NCBI GenBank assembly: GCA_019310385.1
Contig: JAFDEK010000027.1
Location: 1 to 53,325 of the forward strand
From: Deltaproteobacteria bacterium
GTDB lineage: Bacteria; Myxococcota_A; UBA9160; UBA4427
DNA length: 53,325 nt
Direction: 5' to 3'
Shown here: positions 42,736 through 51,251 of the stretch, one piece after another
Numbering within the stretch: the stretch's first letter is position 1
Layout of the letters: each line of letters opens with the position of its first letter
The notes under the pieces: generated by a model
What the model was told of the DNA's origin: nothing
Database searches by the model: none
The model's input: the letters and a program-made list of their open reading frames with translations, nothing else
Made by a program: the position numbers and the translations under genes

Positions 42736-43695
42736 ATGACGACCAAGGCTCCTCCTTCGCAGCCGGCCGCGCATGTCGAGACGGATGAGACTGGCCGAGC
42801 CCTCCGATCCCCCCCGGATCTGGGCACCGGCCAGCATCGTTCCGCGCTCGTCAATGTCACCAACGTCTGCAACCTCTCCTGCAAGCACTGCTTCGTGTTC
42901 CGAGACGAGAACCCGAAGGATGCCCGGGACAAGATCGACGACGTCACGCTGCTGCATCAGCTACGTGTGCTGCGCGATCGCCATGGCATCGAGTTCATGT
43001 TGTTCATGGGCGGCGAGCCGATGATCCGCCGGGATGTCGTCCTCGAGGGAATGAAGCTCTTTCCCATGAGCGCCATCGTCACCAACGGCACCTACGGCAT
43101 CCCTTCCGTACCCGGGCGCATCGTTACCGTCTCGCTGGATGGCCCGGAAGCTCCCAACGACGCGATCCGCGGCGAGGGGGTCTTCCAGAAGGTGAAGGAG
43201 GCGATCCACGCTCGCGACCCGGACGACGGCACAGTCGTCCTGATCCAGATGGCGGTGACGCACGCGAACGAGAGTGGTCTGGAGGAGTTCGTCGAGGCGG
43301 TCCGGGATTGGCCCATCGACGGATTGACCTTCACCTTCTACGTACCCACTCGCGACGATCGGACGGACCTCGTCTGGAAGGACCTGCGGGAGCGCGACCC
43401 CGTGGTCGAGCGCTTGATCGCACTCAAGCGAAGCCACCCTGGCCTCATCAAGTCGAACATCGGCGCACTCGAGCTCATGCTGTCGGACGTCGCGCTCCGC
43501 TATACCGGGGAGCGAGGCGAGCCCTGCCGGGTTCGCAACACGCTTCCGCTCTTCATCGGCAGAGGAGGCGAGTTCGAGAGGCCCTTCTGCTGCTACGGCA
43601 ACGACGTCGACTGCGCACGATGCGGCGCCTACGGGGTCTTCAACACGGCGTACCACCAGATGCAGGACAGGCGCGAGCCAATGCTGCAGGGCTGA
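42736..43695 (+). CDS. Radical SAM protein with C-terminal Cys cluster
   Basis: This 319-residue protein has the radical SAM motif C45-N-L-S-C49-K-H-C52 and the downstream blocks FMLFMGGEPMIRRDV, IVTNGTYGIP and IVTVSLDGPEAPND. A late Cys set (EPCRVRNTLPL, RPFCCYGNDVDCARCG) may hold an auxiliary cluster, as in HpnH/SPASM-type enzymes. It has no neighbour that names a substrate; the 52-bp gap after the BamA-like gene allows cotranscription. Possible functions include cofactor or lipid modification. Confidence 0.85.
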   Translation: MTTKAPPSQPAAHVETDETGRALRSPPDLGTGQHRSALVNVTNVCNLSCKHCFVFRDENPKDARDKIDDVTLLHQLRVLRDRHGIEFMLFMGGEPMIRRDVVLEGMKLFPMSAIVTNGTYGIPSVPGRIVTVSLDGPEAPNDAIRGEGVFQKVKEAIHARDPDDGTVVLIQMAVTHANESGLEEFVEAVRDWPIDGLTFTFYVPTRDDRTDLVWKDLRERDPVVERLIALKRSHPGLIKSNIGALELMLSDVALRYTGERGEPCRVRNTLPLFIGRGGEFERPFCCYGNDVDCARCGAYGVFNTAYHQMQDRREPMLQG

Positions 43696-43785
43696 CCCGC
43701 GAGCTCGATCGACACAGGGCCTGTAGCGGGCTTGTACATCCGAGACGAGGACCCTACGCTCTGATGAGTGGGGGGCAGACACGAG

Positions 43786-44400
43786 ATGCCCATGCGACAC
43801 ACTCTCCTCGTCGTCGTCGCGGTGCACGCTCTGGCGTGCGCCGGAACGCTCATCGCGCCTCGCGTCCGGGTGGAGATGCCCGCCGAGGCAGTGCAGGTTC
43901 TCGAGGGCTATCACACCTGGGGATGGCTACCCGGCGCGGAGCCGGCGGATTCGACTGCGGCTGCACTCCATGCCGCGATCACGGAGCAGATCGAGGACTC
44001 CCTTGGCTCTCGCGGATTCGAACACACGACCGGCCTGGCCGACTTCTACGTCACCTACCGCTTCTCGCTCCGGAGCCGCACAGCGGCGCAAGGCGCGTCT
44101 GGCGCTCCCGTGATCGTGTCAACCCAGAGCTATCAGCCCTCCTTCGTGATCGAGAGCACCGCGACGCCGGTCCCGAGCTCCGAGGATTTACGGCTCAGAA
44201 TCGTGGCGGCCGCGCCGGACGGACGCGTGCTGTGGAAGGCTCGGTCGACCCGTCGGGTCCATCAATGGCGTGACCGCAGCCTCGAGGCTTTCGTCGCGAC
44301 GCTCTTCTCCCAGTTTCCCGCGCGAGTCCCTCACGAGCACCCAGGCGACCCCGCACCCGGGTCTCCGCCGGGAACCGATACCGATCTCGCACGGCATTGA
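43786..44400 (+). CDS. DUF4136 lipoprotein (first)
   Basis: This is a 204-residue protein. The ATG at 43786 gives a signal with a lipobox-like end (VVAVHALACAG), although an in-frame earlier start at 43768 is possible. DUF4136 features include the YHTWGWLPGAE opening, ALHAAITEQIEDSLGSRGFE, ADFYVTYRFSL and the final FVATLFSQFPAR helix. Unlike the second copy, it lacks a Tyr/Gly-rich insert. DUF4136 proteins are outer-membrane or periplasmic lipoproteins of unknown function. It is one of two such genes in the window; they flank the P450 gene. Confidence 0.75.
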   Translation: MPMRHTLLVVVAVHALACAGTLIAPRVRVEMPAEAVQVLEGYHTWGWLPGAEPADSTAAALHAAITEQIEDSLGSRGFEHTTGLADFYVTYRFSLRSRTAAQGASGAPVIVSTQSYQPSFVIESTATPVPSSEDLRLRIVAAAPDGRVLWKARSTRRVHQWRDRSLEAFVATLFSQFPARVPHEHPGDPAPGSPPGTDTDLARH

Positions 44401-44470
44401 GCGAGGCTCGAAGCGTCGTGATCTTGATTACCACTGCGTGATTCCTCGAAGCAGCGGTCGGCGGTTGGCG

Positions 44471-45667
44471 CTAGCTGGTGGCCGTCGTGAGGCCCAGGTC
44501 CACGGGCAAGCGCTCCGCTCCGCGGATCGGCCCCGAGTGGATCCGGGGGATCTCGTCGCAGGTCAGCCGGTAGTCGGGAATCCGCGCCAGGATCTCCTCG
44601 AAGGCGATGCGCGCCTCGAGGCGTGCGAGGCCCGAGCCCAGGCAGAAGTGCTTGCCGAACCCGAAGGCGAGGTGGTCGTTCGGGGCACGGCCAATGTCCA
44701 GGCGGTCCGGATCCGGGAAGTGCCGCTCGTCGCGGTTCGCCGAGGCGAAGAGGAGCAACACCGTCTCGTCCGCGGGAATCTTGCGCCCGTGCAGCTCGAC
44801 TTCGGCCGTGGTGGTGCGCGCCAGGCCCTGCACGGGTGAGTCGTAGCGGAGGAACTCCTCCACGGCCTGAGGGATCATCGCCGGCGACTCGATCAGCTGC
44901 CGGCGCACGTCTGGGTGTCGGTCCAACAGCACCAGCGTATTGCTGAGCAGGTTCGTGGTGGTCTCGTGGCCGGCGACCAGGAGCAGGAAGCCAAAGCCGA
45001 TCAGCTCCTGGGTGGTGAGACTGCGGCCGTCGACCTGTGCGGCCAGCAGGCGGCTCAGCAGGTCGTCCTGGGGCGCCTTGCGCCGCTCCTCGAGGATGTC
45101 CGCGAAGTACATCGCCAGCTCGACGGCCGGGCCCTCGGTGGCGCCGGGATGGATGCCGTCGGGCTTCGCCGGATCGAATTGGGCGACCGCGTCCGACCAG
45201 ATCTTGAAGCGATGCCGGTCGTCGGGCGGCACGCCGAGGAGCTCGGCGATCACGATCGTGGGCAGGGGATTGGTCAGGTGTTCGACCAGGTCCGTCCCGT
45301 TGCTCTCGCACATCTCGTCGAGTAGTCCGCGCGTGATCTCGCGGATCTTCGGCTCGAGAGCCGCCATGCGACGGGGCGAGAACGCGCCACTCACCAGGCC
45401 GCGCAGCTGGGTGTGCTCGGGGCCGTCCATCATGATCAGGAGCGGAACGCTCTGGACGGCGACGTCATTCTGGGGCAGGCCGACCGCGATGCCCTTGGAG
45501 GAGATGAAGAGGTCCGGGTTGCGCAGGGCGGCGGCGACGTCGTCGTAGCGCGAGAGCGTCCAGAAGCGCATCGACTCTTCGTAGTGGGCCGGATGCTCGT
45601 CGCGCAGCTGCCGATAGACGGGGTAGGGGTCGCGATGCAGCTCGGGGTCGTAGGGGTCGAAGTGCAT
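44471..45667 (-). CDS. Cytochrome P450
   Basis: This 398-residue soluble P450 has the I-helix AGHETTT (232-238), the E-x-x-R pair in EEFLRY (270-275) and the haem loop FGFGKHFCLGSGLARLE with Cys342 as the thiolate ligand. LMMDGPEHTQLRGLVSGAFSP is typical of bacterial CYP families that act on terpenoids, steroids or fatty acids. No ferredoxin or ferredoxin reductase lies beside it, so its electron donor is encoded elsewhere. It converges on the first DUF4136 gene and diverges from the second. Confidence 0.93.
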   Translation of the reverse strand: MHFDPYDPELHRDPYPVYRQLRDEHPAHYEESMRFWTLSRYDDVAAALRNPDLFISSKGIAVGLPQNDVAVQSVPLLIMMDGPEHTQLRGLVSGAFSPRRMAALEPKIREITRGLLDEMCESNGTDLVEHLTNPLPTIVIAELLGVPPDDRHRFKIWSDAVAQFDPAKPDGIHPGATEGPAVELAMYFADILEERRKAPQDDLLSRLLAAQVDGRSLTTQELIGFGFLLLVAGHETTTNLLSNTLVLLDRHPDVRRQLIESPAMIPQAVEEFLRYDSPVQGLARTTTAEVELHGRKIPADETVLLLFASANRDERHFPDPDRLDIGRAPNDHLAFGFGKHFCLGSGLARLEARIAFEEILARIPDYRLTCDEIPRIHSGPIRGAERLPVDLGLTTATS

Positions 45668-45703
45668 ATCGCCTCCTGGTGGTGTCGCGATCGGGTTCAG
45701 TCC

Positions 45704-45720
45704 GAGCCCGGGGCGGGCTC
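45704..45720. promoter_or_regulatory. GAGCCC/GGGCTC inverted repeat in the P450-DUF4136 divergent gap
   Basis: GAGCCC (45704-45709) and GGGCTC (45715-45720) form a 6-bp palindrome with a five-base spacer, 37 bp upstream of the P450 start. It could be an operator or a small hairpin. There is no second copy to support it. Confidence 0.25.
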
Positions 45721-45850
45721 CTGGATGATATGGCTCTCCGAAGGCGTGCGCCTGGGTGCCAGTCGTCGGGCGGCCGAGAACGCGGTGTCTCTCGCAACCT
45801 GCTAGCCTGGGAAGATCGGCGGGGATGCGCGGCCGCCAGGGAGATCACCG

Positions 45851-46441
45851 ATGCAATGTGAGCCCCGGCGTGCCCAGGCCCACCTCCTCCTCATTCCCGC
45901 CCTGCTCCTGTCGGGTCTGCTCTCGGGCTGCTCGAGCGTCTCGGTCAGCAGCGACTACGACCCCCAGGTCGACTTCTCGCCCTATCGCAGCTTCAGCTGG
46001 CTCCCGCGGCCGGACGACAACCAGTCCCAGGCCCAGAGCCCGCTGCTCCACCAGCGGATCATGGCGGCCATCGAGACACAGCTCGGAGAGCGCGGCTACG
46101 TGCGGTCGGACGCGGGGAGCCCCGATTTCCTGGTCGGATATCACCTGCGCGTCGAAAACAAGCTCGATGTGCAAACCATCAATCGCTCCTACGGCTACGG
46201 CTACGGGGGCTACGGACGCTGGGGCTATCCGGCTGGGGGAGTCTCGGAAACCCGGGTCACCGAGTACGCAGAGGGAACCTTCATCCTCGACATCGTCGAC
46301 GGCTCGAGCAACGAGCTGGCCTGGCGAGGCTCCGCCCAGGGGCGACTCAGGGATAGAAAGACTCCCGCGGAGCGGGAGAAGGCGGTCAACGAGACCGTCG
46401 CCGCGGTCCTGAAGAAGTTTCCGCCGCAGCCCTCGGAGTAG
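45851..46441 (+). CDS. DUF4136 lipoprotein (second)
   Basis: This 196-residue protein has a clear lipoprotein signal (LLLIPALLLSGLLSGCSS). The DUF4136 core is SSDYDPQVDFSPYRSFSWLP, LLHQRIMAAIETQLGERGYV and FLVGYHLRVENKLDVQT, then a short Tyr/Gly-rich run (YGYGYGGYGRWGYP), EGTFILDIVD, and a final KAVNETVAAVLKKFPPQP helix. It is the better match of the two DUF4136 genes in the window. A role in envelope stress or lipid handling is sometimes proposed for such proteins, but I know of no proof. The next gene starts 66 bp downstream. Confidence 0.85.
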   Translation: MQCEPRRAQAHLLLIPALLLSGLLSGCSSVSVSSDYDPQVDFSPYRSFSWLPRPDDNQSQAQSPLLHQRIMAAIETQLGERGYVRSDAGSPDFLVGYHLRVENKLDVQTINRSYGYGYGGYGRWGYPAGGVSETRVTEYAEGTFILDIVDGSSNELAWRGSAQGRLRDRKTPAEREKAVNETVAAVLKKFPPQPSE

Positions 46442-46507
46442 ACCACCCCGCTCCAGCGATCGTGGCCCGGCGATGGGCGACGGAGGCGAGCCCATCTCGC
46501 GCGGAAC

Positions 46508-48241
46508 ATGATCACACCGCTTCGCATTACGCTACTCGCGCTGCTCGCAGTTTGCACCGCGCCCCGCGCCGGGGCGGACGCCATCATGCGCAGCCAGGCG
46601 ATGTTCGCCTCGACCATCGCCGAGTACTTCGTCGAGCAGGACCGGGTTCGCCTCGAGCTCGAGATCGGGCTGAGCGACCTCGACGCCTTTCGCAACCTGC
46701 TGCCGGATGACCTTCACGAGAAGCTCGGCCACGCACCCCGTCCCCTGAGCGAGCGCCTGGCGGAGTTCTTCGAGGAGAACCTCGTCATCGCAACGGAAGA
46801 CGGGACGCCCCTCCCCGGTCGTCCGCTCGCAATCGAGAGCCGCACGCGAGTGCGCCGGGACGAGATCTCGGGTGAGCCGCTCCGGGCGGAGGGCGAGGAG
46901 GAAGATACCGTGCTCTTCGTGGAGCTCGAGTACCTGCTGCCCGAGGCGGCGCCGGTCCTCGACATCCGCGGCCTGCGCAGTGGAGCCCGGGCGAGCGTCG
47001 GATTCGTGGTCTATCACGGGAAGGTCGCGGTGAACGACTTCCGCTACCTGGCCCCGAGCCAGGTTCTCGAGCTCGACTGGGAAGACCCCTGGTACTCGCG
47101 CTTCCGCGCCCGGAGCCTGCGCCGCAACTACTTCGCCCCCATGAGCGGGTTCATCTATGTCGAGCCCTACGAGGTGCGCAAGGAGATCATCGCGCGCCCG
47201 AAGGACCTCCAACACTGGATCGATCTCGGCCTCGCGGGGCGGGAGACCATACCAGTGGAGATGCAGGCCGAGCTCGAGCGCAGGGTGGCGGACTTTCTGC
47301 GCGAACATCATCGGGTCACCATCGATGGCGTAGCGGTGGAGCCCGAGCTCGCGCGGATCAACTTCCTGGAACGCACACTGCGCTCGAGCCGGGTCATCGA
47401 TCCCCGGGTCGAGCTGGACGTCTACTCGGCCACGCTCGGCGCGATCTTCGTCTACCCCACCGATGGACTGCCCCAGAAGGTCGACATGGTCTGGGACCTC
47501 TTCAACGATCAGATCCAGCAGGTTCCCGCGGCCGCCGTCGACCAGGCGGGCCCGCTGCCCGTCTTCCTGGAGCCCGACTACGCGGTGCTGGAGTGGGAGA
47601 ACTTCCTCAAGCATCCCGAGATCCCGACTCTGGCCGTCATCGCGCCGCCACCCGGCCGCCTCGCCCGCGTCCTCTGGCTGGGGCGTTGGGCGCTGCTCGC
47701 CGGGATGCTTGCGGTCGGAGCATGGTCAGTGTCGCGTCGGCGGCGCGGCCAGGGTGCGGCGACCGGCACCCTCGCGGCTCTGGCCTTCCTCGTGGTCGCC
47801 ACCGGGGCCAGCTTCTGGCTGAGCCGCGATGCCCGGCTCTCCGAGCCGGCCACCCGGCAGCTGGTCTCGGACCTCCTCCACAACGTGTACCGCGCCTTCG
47901 ACTTCCGCGGCGAGGATCAGATCTACGACACCCTCGAGCACAGTGTGGCGGGCGATCTCCTGGCGCGCATCTACCTCGAGACCCGCAAGGGCCTCGAGCT
48001 CGCCAACCAGGGAGGAGCGCGCGCCAAGGTAAAGGAAATCGAGCTACTCGAGCTCAGCGCCGAGCCAGCGGATAACGGCGGCATCATGGTCGACGCCACC
48101 TGGAACGTCTCCGGCTCCATCGGCCACTGGGGCCACATCCACCAGCGCCGCAACCAATACCGAGCCGAGCTCCACATCGCCCCCATCGAAGGCACCTGGA
48201 AGCTCCTCGACCTACAAATCCTCCAAGAACAACGCCTCTAA
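46508..48241 (+). CDS. Membrane protein with large periplasmic domain, unrecognised
   Basis: This 577-residue protein has an N-terminal signal (ITLLALLAVCTAPRAGA), then a large soluble domain (about 25-380) with RLELEIGLSDLDAFRNLLPD, LFVELEYLLPEAAPVL, ASVGFVVYHGKVAVNDFRYL and YSATLGAIFVYPTDG. Two helices follow at about 386-405 and 419-437 (VLWLGRWALLAGMLAVGAW; TLAALAFLVVATGASFWL), then a C-terminal domain (LLHNVYRAFDFRGEDQIYDTL, GIMVDATWNVSGSIGHWGH). I do not recognise a family. It is the first gene of a run with the ABC ATPase, permease and ZnuA-like genes, so a role in the same transport process is likely. Confidence 0.75.
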   Translation: MITPLRITLLALLAVCTAPRAGADAIMRSQAMFASTIAEYFVEQDRVRLELEIGLSDLDAFRNLLPDDLHEKLGHAPRPLSERLAEFFEENLVIATEDGTPLPGRPLAIESRTRVRRDEISGEPLRAEGEEEDTVLFVELEYLLPEAAPVLDIRGLRSGARASVGFVVYHGKVAVNDFRYLAPSQVLELDWEDPWYSRFRARSLRRNYFAPMSGFIYVEPYEVRKEIIARPKDLQHWIDLGLAGRETIPVEMQAELERRVADFLREHHRVTIDGVAVEPELARINFLERTLRSSRVIDPRVELDVYSATLGAIFVYPTDGLPQKVDMVWDLFNDQIQQVPAAAVDQAGPLPVFLEPDYAVLEWENFLKHPEIPTLAVIAPPPGRLARVLWLGRWALLAGMLAVGAWSVSRRRRGQGAATGTLAALAFLVVATGASFWLSRDARLSEPATRQLVSDLLHNVYRAFDFRGEDQIYDTLEHSVAGDLLARIYLETRKGLELANQGGARAKVKEIELLELSAEPADNGGIMVDATWNVSGSIGHWGHIHQRRNQYRAELHIAPIEGTWKLLDLQILQEQRL

Positions 48242-48312
48242 CGGAAGACGCGGGGACGGTCCTTAACGCAAGCTCTGCGCAGGGGACGGAAGAAGAGGGG
48301 GAAGAAGACGCG

Positions 48313-49038
48313 ATGATCCAGATCTCGGGGCTCCGCTTCCACTACGGAGACGGAGACTTCGCGCTCCACATTCCGGAGCTCCGCGTCCCATGCGGTGAGG
48401 CGGTGGCGCTCATCGGGCCCAGCGGCTCCGGGAAGACCACCCTCCTCAACCTCGTCGCCGGCATCGACACGCCGGCCTCGGGCAGGGTGCGGACCGCCGG
48501 CGTCGAGGTCAACGCCCTGGACGACGGCGCTCGCCGCCGCTTTCGCGTGGGCACGATCGGGCTGGTCTTCCAGGAGTTCGAGCTGCTCGAATATCTCGAT
48601 GTGCTCGACAACATCCTGCTGCCCTACCGCATCAACGCGTCCCTGCACCTCGACCGTGCGGTGCGCGACCGAGCCGTAGCCCTGGCAAACCGGGTGGGGA
48701 TCGGGAACAAGCTCGGCCGCTACGCGCGGCGCCTTTCCCAGGGTGAGCGCCAGCGGGCCGCGGTGTGCCGCGCCCTCGTCACCCGGCCGCGTCTGCTGCT
48801 CGCTGACGAGCCCACGGGCAATCTCGACCCCGCCAACAAGGATCGAGTGCTCGACATCCTCTTCGACTACGCCCGCGACGAGGGCGCCACCCTCGTCACC
48901 GTGACTCACGACCACGACCTCCTCGAACGCTTCGGCCGGGTGATCGACTTCAAGCGCTTCCACGCCGGGGCCGGGGCCGAAGCCGGAGCCGAAGACGAAG
49001 CCGCGAAGGCAGCGCAAGGCGCAGGAGGCGGCGCGTGA
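48313..49038 (+). CDS. ABC transporter ATPase, LolD/MacB type
   Basis: This 241-residue ATPase has Walker A GPSGSGKTTLL, a Q-loop (GLVFQEFELLEYLDVLDN), the signature LSQGERQRAAVCRALV, Walker B LLLADEPTGNLD and switch His in VTVTHDHDLL. The N-terminal part and DNILLP lead place it among LolD/MacB/FtsE-type ATPases that drive FtsX-type permeases. A low-complexity Ala/Gly/Glu tail (AGAEAGAEDEAAKAAQ) follows. The permease start overlaps its stop by four bases (GTGA), typical of coupled translation. Confidence 0.93.
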   Translation: MIQISGLRFHYGDGDFALHIPELRVPCGEAVALIGPSGSGKTTLLNLVAGIDTPASGRVRTAGVEVNALDDGARRRFRVGTIGLVFQEFELLEYLDVLDNILLPYRINASLHLDRAVRDRAVALANRVGIGNKLGRYARRLSQGERQRAAVCRALVTRPRLLLADEPTGNLDPANKDRVLDILFDYARDEGATLVTVTHDHDLLERFGRVIDFKRFHAGAGAEAGAEDEAAKAAQGAGGGA

Positions 49039-50216
49039 CCCGGACCCTCTACCTCGCCTGGCGCTATCTCGTCTATCACCGGATCAAGACCGCGATCCTG
49101 GTCACCTCCATCGCGCTCATCGCCTACCTGCCCGTCGGCCTGCGCGTGCTGGTCGCCCAGAGCGCCGCCGAGCTCACAGCGCGAGCCTCCGAGACACCGC
49201 TCCTCGTGGGCGCTCGGGGGAGCCCCCTCGAGCTCGTACTCAACTCCCTCTACTTCGACGCCGACCCGCCCGAGCCCATGCCCTACGCGGAGTTCGACCG
49301 CCTGGTGGCTTCGGGCCTCGCCGAGCCCATCCCCCTCCACGTCCGCTTTCGCTCGCGCCGCTACCCCATCGTCGGCACCTCCCTCGAGTATTTCGACTTC
49401 CGCGGGCTCTCCTTCGCCCGGGGCCGACCCTTCGCTGTGTTGGGAGAGTGCGTGGTGGGAGCAGGCGTAGCATCTGCCCTGGAGCTGGCGCCGGGAGACA
49501 CCGTGATTTCCTCGCCCGAGAGCGTCTTCGACCTCGCCGGGGTGTATCCGCTGAAGATCGCAGTGACGGGCATCCTCGAGCCGCGCCACTCTCCCGACGA
49601 CGACGCCATCTTCGTCGATCTGAAAACCGCATGGATCATCGAGGGACTCGGCCATGGTCACCAGGATCTGGCGGCCCCGGAGGCCGAATCCGCGGTCCTC
49701 GCACGGGAAGGCCGCCGAATCACCGCCAACGCCTCGGTGGTGCAGTACAACGAGATCACGCCGGACAACATCGATTCCTTTCACTTTCATGGCGACCTCA
49801 GCCGCCACCCTGTTACGGCCCTGATCGCCGCGCCCCCCGATTCGAAGTCGGGCGTGCTCCTCATGGGCCGCTACGCGGGCAGCGACGAGCCGGCGCAGAT
49901 CGTCCGGCCGCGAGAAGTCATGGACGAGCTCCTCCAGACCATCCTCACCGTGCAGAGCTACGTGGTGGCCGCAATGCTGATCGTCGCCGCCGCCACCCTC
50001 GCCACGGCGGCCCTGGTCTTCATGCTCTCCCTGCGACTGCGAAGACGCGAGATCGAGACCATGGAGAAGATCGGCGGCTCCCGGCTCGGCGTGGCGTCGC
50101 TCCTGGCCGCGGAAGTCGTAGTGGTGATCGCGCTGGCCGCCGGCCTCGCGGGCAGCCTCACCCTGCTCACCGCACGCTACGGCTCGCTGCTGATCCGAAA
50201 CCTGGTGCTCTCGTGA
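49035..50216 (+). CDS. FtsX/MacB-type ABC permease, apparently one helix short
   Basis: This 393-residue permease has one helix near the N-terminus (AILVTSIALIAYLPVGLRVLV), then a periplasmic domain of about 270 residues. Helix two follows (YVVAAMLIVAAATLATAALVF), then the cytoplasmic RRREIETMEKIGGSR loop and a third helix (AAEVVVVIALAAGLAGSLTLL). It stops about 15 residues later (YGSLLIRNLVLS). MacB and most FtsX-type permeases have four helices, so this one may lack the last. It translationally overlaps the ATPase upstream and the ZnuA-like gene downstream by four bases each. The substrate is unknown. Confidence 0.88.
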   Translation: MTRTLYLAWRYLVYHRIKTAILVTSIALIAYLPVGLRVLVAQSAAELTARASETPLLVGARGSPLELVLNSLYFDADPPEPMPYAEFDRLVASGLAEPIPLHVRFRSRRYPIVGTSLEYFDFRGLSFARGRPFAVLGECVVGAGVASALELAPGDTVISSPESVFDLAGVYPLKIAVTGILEPRHSPDDDAIFVDLKTAWIIEGLGHGHQDLAAPEAESAVLAREGRRITANASVVQYNEITPDNIDSFHFHGDLSRHPVTALIAAPPDSKSGVLLMGRYAGSDEPAQIVRPREVMDELLQTILTVQSYVVAAMLIVAAATLATAALVFMLSLRLRRREIETMEKIGGSRLGVASLLAAEVVVVIALAAGLAGSLTLLTARYGSLLIRNLVLS

Positions 50217-51238
50217 GCGTGGACAAGGGCGTGGGCATGGGCGTGGACATGGGCGAGGGCGTGGACAAGCGCGGAGAAGGAGCTGCGGGGTCGGCGCGCA
50301 GAGCCCTCGCGGTCCTGCTCGCTCTCGCGCTACCCGCCCTGGCGCCACTCGGGACCGCCTGCAGCGACGCCGAGCCGCGCGACGCCACCCACGGAACGCC
50401 TCGTGTCGACGACGGGCCCCTGCGCGTCTACGCGGTCAACCATCCCCTCGCATACTTCGCGCGCCGCATCGGCGGCGACGCCGTCGCGGTGAGCTTCCCG
50501 GCGCCGGCGGATGTCGACCCCGCGTTCTGGTCGCCGCAGGCCGAGACCGTCGCGGCCTACCAGCGCGCCGACCTCATTCTGCTCAACGGCTTCGGCTACG
50601 CGCGGTGGGTGGCGCGCGCCTCCCTTCCCCGCAAGACCCAGGTCGACACCGCGGCGGGCCTCGACGGCCGCGCCATCCCTATCGCGGACGACGTGACGCA
50701 TATCCACGGCCCGGAGGGTGACGACTCCCACGGCGAGCTCGCCTTCACGTCCTGGCTCGATCCCCTGCTCGCCATCGAGCAGGCCCGCCGCATCGAGCAG
50801 GCCCTCGCCGCCGCGCGACCCGCCGAAGCCCCGCGCTTCGAAGCGGGATTCGCCGCTCTCGAGGCCGATCTTCTCGCCCTCGACGCGGCCTTTGCCCGCG
50901 CCACGAAAGAGCTGGGCGAAACACCCCTCCTCTTCTCCCACCCGGTGTACCAGTACCTGGAGCGCCGCTACGGCCTCGACGCAAGATCGCTGCACTGGGA
51001 GCCCGGCGTCGCGCCCAGCGAGAGTGATTGGCGCGAGCTCGACACGCTGCTCGCCCAGCACCCGGCACGCCTGATGCTCTGGGAGGCCGAGCCCCTGGCC
51101 GATACCCGGCGCGAGCTCGAGGCCCGGGGCCTGGGTAGCGTCGTCTTCTCGCCGGCCGGGAATCGACTCGCGACGGGCGACTTCCTCGAAGTCATGCAGG
51201 CCAACGCCGCCAGGCTGGAGCAGGCCGCCGCGCCCTGA
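50213..51238 (+). CDS. ZnuA-like metal-binding lipoprotein with an altered ligand motif
   Basis: This is a 341-residue protein, if it starts at the GTG overlapping the permease stop; a start at 50237 is also possible. It has an unusually long N-region of repeated GVDMG-like residues before the lipoprotein signal (LALALPALAPLGTAC). The family pattern is VYAVNHPLAYFARRIGGDAV, ADLILLNGFGYARWV and LFSHPVYQYLERRYGL. The second ligand motif, normally DPHxWLDP, reads AFTSWLDP, so its His is missing. It keeps the first and third His positions (NHPLAYF, SHPVYQY). It may bind a metal weakly or bind another ligand. It is probably exported with the FtsX-type transporter. Confidence 0.85.
   Translation: MSVDKGVGMGVDMGEGVDKRGEGAAGSARRALAVLLALALPALAPLGTACSDAEPRDATHGTPRVDDGPLRVYAVNHPLAYFARRIGGDAVAVSFPAPADVDPAFWSPQAETVAAYQRADLILLNGFGYARWVARASLPRKTQVDTAAGLDGRAIPIADDVTHIHGPEGDDSHGELAFTSWLDPLLAIEQARRIEQALAAARPAEAPRFEAGFAALEADLLALDAAFARATKELGETPLLFSHPVYQYLERRYGLDARSLHWEPGVAPSESDWRELDTLLAQHPARLMLWEAEPLADTRRELEARGLGSVVFSPAGNRLATGDFLEVMQANAARLEQAAAP
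50217..50270 (+). repeat. 12-bp tandem repeat (GCGTGGACAAGG-like) starting at a stop codon
   Basis: Units GCGTGGACAAGG, GCGTGGGCATGG and GCGTGGACATGG lie at 50217, 50229 and 50241, followed by a half unit GCGAGG and a fifth GCGTGGACAAGC at 50259-50270. The array starts on the base after the permease TGA (50214-50216) and encodes the VDKG/GVDMG repeats of the ZnuA-like N-region. Confidence 0.85.
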
Positions 51239-51251
51239 GCAGCCGCTTCGC

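Noticed and set aside
45695..45730. tRNA-like GGTTCAGTCC segment between the P450 and DUF4136 genes
   Set aside because: No acceptor or anticodon stem can be drawn around it; only a short GAGCCC/GGGCTC palindrome is present.
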